In this document: positions 52,564-60,331 of the stretch, piece after piece
How positions within the stretch are numbered: position 1 is the stretch's first letter
Layout: each line of letters opens with the position of its first letter
NCBI RefSeq assembly: GCF_001517085.1
Contig: NZ_LRAC01000131.1
Span: 1-64,000 of the forward strand
Reading direction: 5' to 3'
Length of the DNA stretch: 64,000 bases
Source of the DNA: Paenibacillus sp. DMB5
GTDB taxonomy: Bacteria; Bacillota; Bacilli; Paenibacillales; Paenibacillaceae
Notes under the pieces: model-generated
Told to the model about the DNA's origin: nothing
Seen by the model: only the letters and a program-made list of their open reading frames with translations
Databases searched by the model: none
Translations under genes and position numbers: made by a program

Positions 52564-52645
52564 GCAGGAGCTGAATTTAGAGGCAAAAATGCCCCTGATT
52601 CCGTCCCACATGGCCGGCCGGCTGGTCAAATAGAGGCATAATCCG

Positions 52646-53074
52646 CTACAGCAGCTTTTCGGTGCTCCGGATGACCTTTTGGAGCAGAGCAACAAGTGTA
52701 TCAGCCTCTTCGCCGGTCAGCTCGGCGGTCATTCTGGCATTATGCTCGTCCAATATCGACTGGAATTCAGGGGCAAACGCCAGTGCCTTGGCGGTCGGGT
52801 ACAGGTGGGACGAACGCCGGTCCTTCGGATCGGGCTGCCGTTCAATGTATCCCAGCTGCTCCAGGTGCTTGACCGAACGGGCTGTAGTCGCCTTATCGAA
52901 TTTCATTTCATTTGTCATCTGGTCCTGGGTAATGCCGGGATTGCCGAGAATCAGCTTGAGGAAGCTGTGCTGTCCGCCGCTGCCAAGCCCGTAAGGCTGC
53001 AATTCTCTGCTTAATATTTTGGTATTCTGGCGCTGAAGATAGGCGATCAGCTTGCCGACCGGTTCTTTTTTCAC
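52646..53074 (-). CDS. MarR-family regulator of the adjacent DHA2 exporter
   Basis: 142-residue MarR protein. GITQDQMTNEMKFDKATTARSVKHLEQLGYIERQPDPKDRRSSHLYPT contains the recognition helix and the wing with the DxR dyad. It is divergent from the DHA2 transporter; the intergenic region holds two 14-bp palindromes, the expected operators. The GTG at 53074 with AGAGGTG upstream is preferred over the GTG at 53083. MarR proteins usually repress both themselves and an exporter and release DNA when a drug or phenolic ligand binds. Confidence 0.9.
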   Translation of the reverse strand: MKKEPVGKLIAYLQRQNTKILSRELQPYGLGSGGQHSFLKLILGNPGITQDQMTNEMKFDKATTARSVKHLEQLGYIERQPDPKDRRSSHLYPTAKALAFAPEFQSILDEHNARMTAELTGEEADTLVALLQKVIRSTEKLL

Positions 53075-53153
53075 TACGGACACCTCTTTGAATTAATGCG
53101 GCAGAACATTCCTGACAGAATCCCCGCCCTTGCCAAAAGTTTACCGCAAACTT

Positions 53154-53216
53154 GTTGCGTGCGCAACTAAATTGCTGTACACTGGGTAATGCGGATCAGA
53201 TTGTTGCGGACGCAAC
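53154..53216. promoter_or_regulatory. Twin MarR operators and exporter promoter
   Basis: GTTGCG-TG-CGCAAC (53154-53167) and GTTGCG-GA-CGCAAC (53203-53216), each followed by TAAAT. The first covers the -35 (TTGCGT, 53155-53160) of a promoter with TACACT (53178-53183) at 17-bp spacing; the second lies downstream in the leader. A dimer on each site would block initiation and elongation. Confidence 0.8.
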
Positions 53217-53251
53217 TAAATCTGAAAATTAAGGCAAGAGGGTGTTCGTTC

Positions 53252-54706
53252 ATGAGTTCAATTCCTGCAACCTATCAGGAGGATGAGGTGATTCAGAAGA
53301 AACGCTGGGTCATTCTGATCGTTCTTAATCTGTTTACATTTATGTCCACACTGGACGGGAGCATTGTCAATATTGCACTGCCAGTGCTGGTTAAGCAGCT
53401 CAATCTGCCTGTAGCCCAGGTCGAATGGGTCACAACCGGTTATTTAATGGCTATCTGCGCCGTCATTCTGTTCTTTGGCAAGCTGGGCGATATGGCCGGC
53501 AAGATCAGGATTTTCAGAATCGGAACGGTCGTGTTTATCGTCGGCTCCTTACTCTGCGGCTTGAGTACCAATCTCCCGTTCCTGATTGTCTCCCGGGTCA
53601 TCCAGGCGGTTGGCGCTTCAATGACGATGGCGAACAGCCAGGGGATTGTTACCGATATTTTTCCGGCTAATGAACGCGGCAAAGCGCTGGGCCTGATCGG
53701 TACCTTTGTGTCGCTGGGCAGCATCGCCGGACCGAGTCTGGGCGGCATTATTGTGTCTACGCTGGGCTGGGAATATATTTTCTGGGTCAACGTGCCGATT
53801 GGCCTGATTGCGATTGTGCTGGGAACCAAGGTGCTGCCGAAGGATCTGATCCGGGTAAAATCCAAAATCGATCTCCCGGGCAGCCTGCTGTTCTCCTTTT
53901 TTATCATCACGCTGTTCGCCGGCCTGCTGCTGGGTCAGCAGCTCGGGTACAGCGACGGCCGCATTATTGCGGCTCTTGCCGCCGCTGCCGTTTCCTTTGC
54001 TGTTTTTCTGATGGTCGAGCTGCGCAGCTCGGCTCCTCTGCTGCAGCTGTCGCTTTTCAAGAACACTTTGTTTTCACTAAGTATCCTGTGTGCCTTTCTG
54101 GTCTTTGTCGCTAATTTCTGCTTCAATATCATCTCGCCGTTCTATGCGCAGAATATGCTGGGCCTGTCGCCGTTCTATGCCGGGTTCCTGCTGATGCTCT
54201 TCCCGATTTCGATGGTGATCATTGCGCCGCTCAGCGGGGCGCTCTCCGACAGGATCGGCTCCGAATTCCTGACCTTTGCCGGCCTGATTGTAATGGTGAT
54301 CGCCCAGTTTGGACTGGCCCGGCTGCATGAAGGAAGCTCCGTGATCCTGGTCGGCCTGTGGATTGCCATGCTCGGGGTCGGCAGCGGGCTGTTCCAGTCG
54401 CCGAACAACTCGCTGATCATGAGCAAGGTGCCGCGTACCCAGCTCGGCTCGGCGGGCAGTGTCAATTCGCTGGTCCGCAACGTCGGGATGGTGGTCGGGA
54501 TTACAATTGCCACCTCGATCCTGTTCAACGTGATGAGCAGCAAGGCCGGATACCGGGTAACCGGGCTGGTTGCCGGCCGGCCGGATATTTTCCTCTCGGG
54601 AATGCATGTTGTGTTCATGACCTCCTCGGCAATTTGTCTTGTATCGGCGCTGCTGACAGGCTGGCGGATGGTCACGATCCGCAAGAGTAAGCAGGCCCGG
54701 GCTTGA
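53252..54706 (+). CDS. DHA2 (EmrB/QacA) drug exporter, 14 TM
   Basis: 484-residue MFS exporter. Motif D1 is LTFMSTLDGSIVNIALPVL-like (FMSTLDGSIVNIALPVL), motif A is FGKLGDMAGKIRIF and motif C is GLIGTFVSLGSIAGPSLGGII. Fourteen helices are visible, with the extra central pair around LLFSFFIITLFAGLLLGQQ. It probably exports hydrophobic drugs or related toxic compounds by proton antiport. ATG at 53252 with AAGAGGG upstream; a longer open frame begins inside the operator region and is rejected. Control by the divergent MarR is likely. Confidence 0.9.
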   Translation: MSSIPATYQEDEVIQKKRWVILIVLNLFTFMSTLDGSIVNIALPVLVKQLNLPVAQVEWVTTGYLMAICAVILFFGKLGDMAGKIRIFRIGTVVFIVGSLLCGLSTNLPFLIVSRVIQAVGASMTMANSQGIVTDIFPANERGKALGLIGTFVSLGSIAGPSLGGIIVSTLGWEYIFWVNVPIGLIAIVLGTKVLPKDLIRVKSKIDLPGSLLFSFFIITLFAGLLLGQQLGYSDGRIIAALAAAAVSFAVFLMVELRSSAPLLQLSLFKNTLFSLSILCAFLVFVANFCFNIISPFYAQNMLGLSPFYAGFLLMLFPISMVIIAPLSGALSDRIGSEFLTFAGLIVMVIAQFGLARLHEGSSVILVGLWIAMLGVGSGLFQSPNNSLIMSKVPRTQLGSAGSVNSLVRNVGMVVGITIATSILFNVMSSKAGYRVTGLVAGRPDIFLSGMHVVFMTSSAICLVSALLTGWRMVTIRKSKQARA

Positions 54707-54774
54707 GGCAGAAGCTTTTTACAGCAAGAATCTGCTGCAGCACAATGGTGCAGTAAATCTTTTTTAGCCGGAAT

Positions 54775-54801
54775 TGTCACACATCTGCTGTCTGCTTTGT
54801 C
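54775..54801 (+). promoter_or_regulatory. Candidate ECF41-type promoter
   Basis: TGTCACA (54775-54781), 16-bp spacer, TGTC (54798-54801). As I recall, reported ECF41 promoters have TGTCACA at -35 and CGTC at -10, so only one base differs. It lies 37 bp before the decarboxylase gene whose neighbour encodes an ECF41 sigma factor. Confidence 0.6.
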
Positions 54802-54837
54802 TCCATTATTGAACATCACTTTTGGAGGCGATCGAAA

Positions 54838-55281
54838 ATGAGCTTGAAATTCAATTACAGACAGGTTAACGCACCCGCATTCCGGGCCATGATGACTATG
54901 GAGCAGCATACGGGCGGACGCGGACTGGACAAGGTGCTCACCGAGCTGGTCAAAATTAGAGTGTCACAGATTAACGGCTGTGCCTTCTGCCTGGATATGC
55001 ATGCCAAGGATCTGCTGAAGCTGGGAGATTATCAGGATAGGCTGGTTCTGGTCAGCGTGTGGCGCGAGGCGCCCATTTTTACGGAGAAGGAAAGAGCAGT
55101 GCTGGAGCTTGCCGAGGCCGTTACCCATATCAGCCACGGCGGAGTTCCGCAGGCAGTTTATGACAGGGTGCGCGAATTCGTCAGCGAAGAGGAGTACGTC
55201 GACTGGATCATGAGCATCAACATGATTAACAGCTGGAACCGGATTGCTATTTCAACAGGCATGTATCCGGGCTTGTTCTAA
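54838..55281 (+). CDS. Carboxymuconolactone decarboxylase/AhpD-like protein
   Basis: 147-residue CMD-family protein. KIRVSQINGCAFCLDMHAKDLLKLG carries the CxxC of AhpD-type alkylhydroperoxidase members with the following His, suggesting a redox role rather than aromatic catabolism. ISTGMYPGLF ends the domain. Members of this family are the typical partners of ECF41 sigma factors, as here: the sigma gene follows 24 bp downstream in the same direction. RBS GGAGG. Confidence 0.9.
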   Translation: MSLKFNYRQVNAPAFRAMMTMEQHTGGRGLDKVLTELVKIRVSQINGCAFCLDMHAKDLLKLGDYQDRLVLVSVWREAPIFTEKERAVLELAEAVTHISHGGVPQAVYDRVREFVSEEEYVDWIMSINMINSWNRIAISTGMYPGLF

Positions 55282-55305
55282 ATAGAAGGAGCGGAGGGAC
55301 AGCAC

Positions 55306-56286
55306 GTGTTAAATGCACGCGACAGCAGGACGGGAGGGCCAGAGCAGGGAATTTCGACACAAACGGAGGAACGGAAGGATTTGGAGAATCCGGCTGATTT
55401 CGGGGAGCTGTATGTTAACTATAATAAATATGCCTTCTCGATCGCCTACCGTATGCTGGGGACAGTGGCGGATGCGGAGGACGTGGTCCAGGACTGCTTC
55501 GCAGACCTCCAGCATCGTGAACGGAGCGGTATTGATAACATCAAGGCGTATATCGCCAAAAGCATCACCAACCGCTGCCTGAACCTGCTGAATTCCGCTC
55601 ATGCCCGCAGGGAGACTTACATCGGAGAATGGCTGCCTGAGCCGGTAAGCGAGCTCTACGACGGGCCGGAGGAGGCGGCTGAGCGGAAGGATACGCTCTC
55701 CTTTGCTTTCCTTGTTCTGCTGGAGAAGCTGTCGCCGGTTGAAAGAGCCGTATTTGTTCTCCGCGAAGCGTATCAATACGATTATGAGGCGATTGCCACG
55801 ATGACCGGCAAAACCGGGAGCAACTGCCGGCAGATCTTCAGCCGTGTGAAGCGTACGCTGCAGGCGTCACCGGCGGCAGAGGCGCTCACGCCTGCACCGG
55901 AGCAGGCCCGCAGGGGGCTGCTTCAACGGTTCACGTCCGCCTTCACCGCGCATGATGTGAGCGGGATGCTGGCGCTGCTGACCGAGCAGCCTGTCCTTGT
56001 GGCTGACGGCGGCGGGCGGGAGGTTCATACCATCCTCCGGCCGATGATTGGGCGCAAGGGCGTGCTCGCGCTGCTTACCTCGCGCAGAGTGCTTAACCGG
56101 ATGAGAAGCTGGGAGGCTGCGATCGAAAGCATTAACGGTGAGCCCAACCTTGTCTATAGACAAGAGGGAGAGGTCAAAGCTGTGCTCTGCCTGGCCCTGA
56201 ACCGCAGCGGTGAACAGATTCAGAGCCTGTATCTGATTATGGGACCGGAGAAGCTGGGCCATATTCTGCCCTCGCCCCTCGGGTGA
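55306..56286 (+). CDS. ECF41-group sigma factor (SigJ-like) with SnoaL-like extension
   Basis: 326-residue alternative sigma factor. Region 2: ELYVNYNKYAFSIAYRMLGTVADAEDVVQDCFADLQ. Linker YIGEWLPEPVSELYDGP has the WLPEP motif typical of ECF41. Region 4: LSPVERAVFVLREAYQYDYEAIATMTG, ending near residue 185. The C-terminal extension of about 130 residues (SnoaL/NTF2-like) carries VADGGGREVH, matching the ECF41 DGGG(K/R) motif. In this group the extension replaces an anti-sigma factor and tunes activity. GTG start with AGGAGCGGAGG upstream. It should drive its own operon from the site at 54775. Confidence 0.92.
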   Translation: MLNARDSRTGGPEQGISTQTEERKDLENPADFGELYVNYNKYAFSIAYRMLGTVADAEDVVQDCFADLQHRERSGIDNIKAYIAKSITNRCLNLLNSAHARRETYIGEWLPEPVSELYDGPEEAAERKDTLSFAFLVLLEKLSPVERAVFVLREAYQYDYEAIATMTGKTGSNCRQIFSRVKRTLQASPAAEALTPAPEQARRGLLQRFTSAFTAHDVSGMLALLTEQPVLVADGGGREVHTILRPMIGRKGVLALLTSRRVLNRMRSWEAAIESINGEPNLVYRQEGEVKAVLCLALNRSGEQIQSLYLIMGPEKLGHILPSPLG

Positions 56287-56350
56287 CCCGAACGCTGTTC
56301 CCTTTGACAGGATTGCAGGCAGCCTGCAACCCGCTTAACGCACGCATCAT

Positions 56351-56387
56351 AAAAGCGCCGCTCCCAATACTTGGGGCGGCGCTTTTT
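56351..56387. terminator. Bidirectional terminator
   Basis: AAAAGCGCCGC/GCGGCGCTTTT 11-bp stem with inner CCCAATACTTGGG and T-run, between convergent sigma-factor and UPF0210 genes. Confidence 0.85.
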
Positions 56388-56397
56388 GGCCTGAGCT

Positions 56398-57756
56398 TTA
56401 GTTCTTGAAGCTGTGAATCGGTGCAGGAATCCGGCCGCCGCGGTTAACGAACTCGGCACAGTTGAACGGATTGACGGCCATAACCGGAGCGTAGCCGAGC
56501 AGGCCGCCGAATTCGACCATTTCGCCGACTTCCTTGCCGATTACCGGAATCACGCGGACAGCGGTCGTCTTATTGTTGACCATGCCGATTGCCGCTTCAT
56601 CAGCGATAATGCCGGAGATGGTTTCCTTGCTGGTGCTGCCCGGAATGGCAATCATATCAAGACCGACCGAGCAGACGCAGGTCATCGCTTCCAGCTTCTC
56701 CAGCGTCAGCGCCCCGCGCTGTACGGCCTGGATCATCCCGTGGTCCTCGCTGACCGGGATGAAGGCGCCGCTTAACCCGCCGACATAGGAGGAGGCCATT
56801 ACGCCGCCTTTTTTGACATTGTCGTTGAGAATGGCAAGCGCCGCTGTAGTGCCCGGAGCCCCGGCTTCCTCCAGGCCCATGACCTGGAAGATCTCGGCGA
56901 TGGAATCCCCGATCAGCGGGGTAGGCGCCAGCGACAGGTCGATGATGCCAAATGGTACGCCGAGGCGCTTGGAAGCCTCCTGGGCCACAAGCTGGCCGAC
57001 CCGGGTTACCTTGAAGGCCGTCCGCTTGATCGTCTCGCAGAGCGTTTCAAAATCCTGGCCCTTTACTTCCTCCAGCGCACGCTTGATTACACCGGGTCCG
57101 CTGACACCTACGTTAATGACACATTCGCGCTCCCCGACCCCGTGGAAGGCACCGGCCATGAACGGGTTATCCTCGACCGCGTTGCAGAACACAACCAGCT
57201 TAGCACAGCCGATCGAGTCGCGGTCCTTGGTACGCTCTGCAGTCTGCAGAATGATGTCGCCCATCAGCTTGACGGCATCCATGTTGATCCCGCTCCGTGA
57301 CGAGCCCACGTTGACCGAGGAGCAGACCCGTTCGGTTACAGCCAGCGCTTCGGGAATGCTGTCAATCAGAATACGGTCGCCTTTGGTGCAGCCCTTCTGC
57401 ACGAGTGCGGAGAATCCGCCGATAAAGTTAACACCGACCTCTTTGGCGGCCTTGTCCAGAATTTCTGCAACCGGCACATAGGAATCTGTATGTACAGCGC
57501 CTGCTGCAATGGAGATCGGAGTTACGGAAATGCGTTTATTGACGATCGGCACGCCGAACTGCCGCTCCAGATCCTCACCGGTCTTGACCAGCTTCTCGGC
57601 GGAGCGGGTGATTTTATCATATACATTCTGGTTGAACACGCGCATATCGGTATGCGAGCAGTCCATCAGGCTGATTCCCATCGTAATGGTGCGGACATCC
57701 AGATTCATTTCCCGGATCATCTGATTCGTTTCCTGTACTTCAACACGTGATATCAT
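56398..57756 (-). CDS. UPF0210 (DUF711, PFL) family protein
   Basis: 452-residue member of UPF0210, structurally related to pyruvate-formate-lyase-like barrels but of unknown function. Conserved blocks are VRTITMGISLMDC, ISVTPISIAAGAVHTDSYVPVA, GGFSALVQKGCTKGD, VNVGSSRSGINMDAV and GVSGPGVIKRALEE. The 89-residue ACT-domain gene 21 bp upstream is its usual partner (UPF0237). ATG with AAAGGAG upstream. The pair is conserved across Bacillota, and an amino-acid-binding regulatory role for the ACT partner is likely. Confidence 0.92.
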   Translation of the reverse strand: MISRVEVQETNQMIREMNLDVRTITMGISLMDCSHTDMRVFNQNVYDKITRSAEKLVKTGEDLERQFGVPIVNKRISVTPISIAAGAVHTDSYVPVAEILDKAAKEVGVNFIGGFSALVQKGCTKGDRILIDSIPEALAVTERVCSSVNVGSSRSGINMDAVKLMGDIILQTAERTKDRDSIGCAKLVVFCNAVEDNPFMAGAFHGVGERECVINVGVSGPGVIKRALEEVKGQDFETLCETIKRTAFKVTRVGQLVAQEASKRLGVPFGIIDLSLAPTPLIGDSIAEIFQVMGLEEAGAPGTTAALAILNDNVKKGGVMASSYVGGLSGAFIPVSEDHGMIQAVQRGALTLEKLEAMTCVCSVGLDMIAIPGSTSKETISGIIADEAAIGMVNNKTTAVRVIPVIGKEVGEMVEFGGLLGYAPVMAVNPFNCAEFVNRGGRIPAPIHSFKN

Positions 57757-57777
57757 TGTCTTCGTCTCCTTTGGCTG

Positions 57778-58047
57778 CTAGATGCGGTGCATAATGTTGA
57801 AGATATCTTCATGCTGGAGCTTGATCTCAACACCGATATCCTCACCAACCTGCTGCAGGTCCAGGACGATCTCCTCAAAAGACTTGCTCGGCGCGGAAAT
57901 GTCGACAATCATCATCATGTTAAAATAGTCCTGAACAATCGTCTGTGAGATGTCCAGAATGTTCAGATTGTGTTCAGCAAGGTATGTACAGACTCTGGCG
58001 ATAATTCCTACTTTGTCTTTTCCCAGTACAGTAATAATTCCCTTCAA
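57778..58047 (-). CDS. ACT-domain protein (UPF0237)
   Basis: 89 residues, a single ACT domain: KGIITVLGKDKVGIIARVCTYLAEHNLNILDISQTI and FNMMMIVDIS are the strand-helix pattern of the UPF0237 family. ACT domains bind amino acids or similar small ligands. The start is TTG at 58047, about ten bases after AGGAGG. It is cotranscribed with the UPF0210 gene. Confidence 0.9.
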   Translation of the reverse strand: MKGIITVLGKDKVGIIARVCTYLAEHNLNILDISQTIVQDYFNMMMIVDISAPSKSFEEIVLDLQQVGEDIGVEIKLQHEDIFNIMHRI

Positions 58048-58275
58048 TGAAAAAGCCTCCTATTTTATACTAGTCTATTCATCGCCGCTTTAACGGGATG
58101 AACCGTTTTAATTATTATCACAAATGCCGGCACACTCATCAACCAAAGGTTTTTTGTCGGTTTGATTATATTTTTGATCTTGACGCTGATATTCTTTAGA
58201 ATAGTGTTGACAGTATATGAAAAAAATGATGAAGTGATATGTTGACAGTTTGATAGTACGTTCAAAGGAGTAATC

Positions 58276-59910
58276 ATGACAACGAGAAAATATAAAGAGC
58301 TTGTGGAGCAGCGGACGAGGCAGACTCTGGAAACGTGGTCGGGGCAGCAGTCAGTCGGAGAGCGGGAGATTTACCGTTTTTTGCATAATCTGAAGGGAAC
58401 CGCGGGCACGGTCGGTCTGGACCGGGTAGAGCGGTTTGCGGGCAGCGCGCTGCTGTATTTCTCGGATCGCAGTGATAAAGTCTGGCTGGAGGCGGAATGG
58501 CGCGAGGTTTTATATCCTTTGCTCGGGCTGTTTGGCGGAGATGAGTCATCCGGTGCAGTGCCCGATCCCGTTAATGATATAAGCCTTCTTAACGGCGCAA
58601 GCCAGCAGAAGTATGAAATTCTGCTTATTGATGACGATGTGGAGCTTGTTGCCTTTTTAAGAGAATCCCTGGAACGTCATTCTTATTATGTGAATATAGC
58701 GATGTCTGCCGAGCGCGGGCTTAAGCTGTTCTACGAGAGCCGGCCGGATATGATTCTGCTGGACATTCTGCTGCCGGACCAGAGCGGAATAGATGTGCTG
58801 CACCAGATTATCGGCAAGGCTACACAAGAACGGATTCCGATCCTTATTATCAGCGGCGAGAATTCCAAGGACATTCAGCTGTACGCGTATTCATTAGGTG
58901 TTATGGATTATATATCCAAGCCGGTGGACATCGACCTGTTCCTGATGCTGATCAAGAACCGTTTTGAGCTAAAGAAGGAGTGGCAGAAGTCCATTATTAT
59001 CGATGAGCTGACCGGTGCCTATAACCGCAGGTTCTTTAACCAGACGATGAAGCAGCTGATCTCTGACTTCAGGCGGACGGAGCGGACCTTTTCCCTGGCC
59101 CTGCTTGATCTGGATCACTTCAAGCAGATTAATGATACGTACGGCCATCTGACAGGGGACGAGGTGCTTCAGACTTTTTCCGAGCTGGTTCGGGGCTCTA
59201 TCCGTGTGGAGGACACCTTCTGCCGCTACGGCGGGGAGGAGTTTGCACTGTTTATGCCTAATACACCGGCAGCTTCCGCACGTACAGTAATTGAACGGAT
59301 CCAGAGGCAGTTCGCTGACATGGCGTTTCAGGCCAAGCATGAACTGTTCCATGTAACCTTTTCGGGCGGAATTACAGAGATCCGGGCTTCCCGGGATACC
59401 CCTGAAGGGCTGATCGAGGATGCCGACCAGGCTCTGTATGCCAGCAAGCATGCGGGAAGAAACCAGACCACCCTGTACGATGATTACCTCCCGGCGGGCA
59501 AGGCGGAGAAAGTACTGAAGGTTATTATGGTTGATGATGATGCGCTGATCCGGAAAATTGTTGTCAAACAGTTCATGGACTGGAAACCCGCGAATATCTC
59601 CAGGGTAGAGGTGAGCAGCTACGAAAGCGGAGTGAAATTCCTACAATCCGGCTGGTATTCTGCCGATGATAAATATATCGTCCTGCTGGACGGCATTATG
59701 CCGGAGATGGACGGGCTGGAGGTGCTGGAGCAGCTCCGCAGCAGCTATCCGGAGGTAAACCTCCTCGTGGTCATGCTTACAGGCCGTAATGATCAGCAGG
59801 ATATTATCCATGCGCTGCAGATGGGGGCGGATGATTATATCATCAAGCCGTTCCACCTGCCGGAGCTGCTGATGCGGGTCGAGCGGCTGGCACACAGATT
59901 TTTATTTTAA
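58276..59910 (+). CDS. HPt-REC-GGDEF-REC diguanylate cyclase
   Basis: 544-residue cytoplasmic signalling protein. Residues 1-95 form an HPt-like four-helix domain with His37 in RFLHNLKGTAGT. REC1 (about 113-230): LLIDDD, ILLDILLPDQSG, YISKPVD. GGDEF (about 240-405): DELTGAYNRRFFN, DHFKQINDTYGH, active site RYGGEEF, and an inhibitory I-site RVED five residues before GGEEF. REC2 (about 415-544): VMVDDD, VLLDGIMPEMDG, DDYIIKPF. It should make cyclic di-GMP under control of two receivers. RBS AAAGGAG. A stand-alone receiver and a hybrid kinase follow in the same operon, giving all phosphorelay elements. Confidence 0.9.
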   Translation: MTTRKYKELVEQRTRQTLETWSGQQSVGEREIYRFLHNLKGTAGTVGLDRVERFAGSALLYFSDRSDKVWLEAEWREVLYPLLGLFGGDESSGAVPDPVNDISLLNGASQQKYEILLIDDDVELVAFLRESLERHSYYVNIAMSAERGLKLFYESRPDMILLDILLPDQSGIDVLHQIIGKATQERIPILIISGENSKDIQLYAYSLGVMDYISKPVDIDLFLMLIKNRFELKKEWQKSIIIDELTGAYNRRFFNQTMKQLISDFRRTERTFSLALLDLDHFKQINDTYGHLTGDEVLQTFSELVRGSIRVEDTFCRYGGEEFALFMPNTPAASARTVIERIQRQFADMAFQAKHELFHVTFSGGITEIRASRDTPEGLIEDADQALYASKHAGRNQTTLYDDYLPAGKAEKVLKVIMVDDDALIRKIVVKQFMDWKPANISRVEVSSYESGVKFLQSGWYSADDKYIVLLDGIMPEMDGLEVLEQLRSSYPEVNLLVVMLTGRNDQQDIIHALQMGADDYIIKPFHLPELLMRVERLAHRFLF

Positions 59911-59949
59911 GCAAAGCAGCGGCTGTGCAAACTGAAAGGTGAGAGAAAG

Positions 59950-60330
59950 ATGCAAAAGGTACTAATTGTCGATGATGAAGATGTTTTGCGCATGCTGATT
60001 GAGGACACGCTTGAGGATCTTGAGGAGGTTGAGCTTCACACAGCAGAGAACGGGCGTGAAGCGATGACCAAGCTGTCAATGAACGAATTCGATCTGGTCA
60101 TCCTGGATTACATGATGCCGGAGCTGACAGGGATCGAGGTGCTGGGCCTGCTAAGTGACAAGGTGAAGGCGGCTACCCCGATCCTGATGCTTACTGCCAA
60201 GGCGCAGGAGGGTGACCGGAATATTGCCAGAGAAGCGGGCGCCCGCTATTTCATGCCTAAACCGTTCAGCCCGATGGAGCTTCTGCAGATTGTGGAGGGG
60301 ATTCTGGGTGATCAGAAGAAGAATCAGTAA
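59950..60330 (+). CDS. Stand-alone receiver (CheY-like) response regulator
   Basis: 126 residues, one REC domain: VLIVDDED, Asp53 in VILDYMMPELTG, Thr in LMLTAKAQ and Lys in YFMPKPFSP. No output domain, so it probably works as a phosphate shuttle or sink, or acts by protein contact. It lies 39 bp after the cyclase gene and one base before the hybrid kinase ATG, so the three genes are an operon. RBS GGTGAGAG. Confidence 0.92.
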   Translation: MQKVLIVDDEDVLRMLIEDTLEDLEEVELHTAENGREAMTKLSMNEFDLVILDYMMPELTGIEVLGLLSDKVKAATPILMLTAKAQEGDRNIAREAGARYFMPKPFSPMELLQIVEGILGDQKKNQ

Positions 60331-60331
60331 T

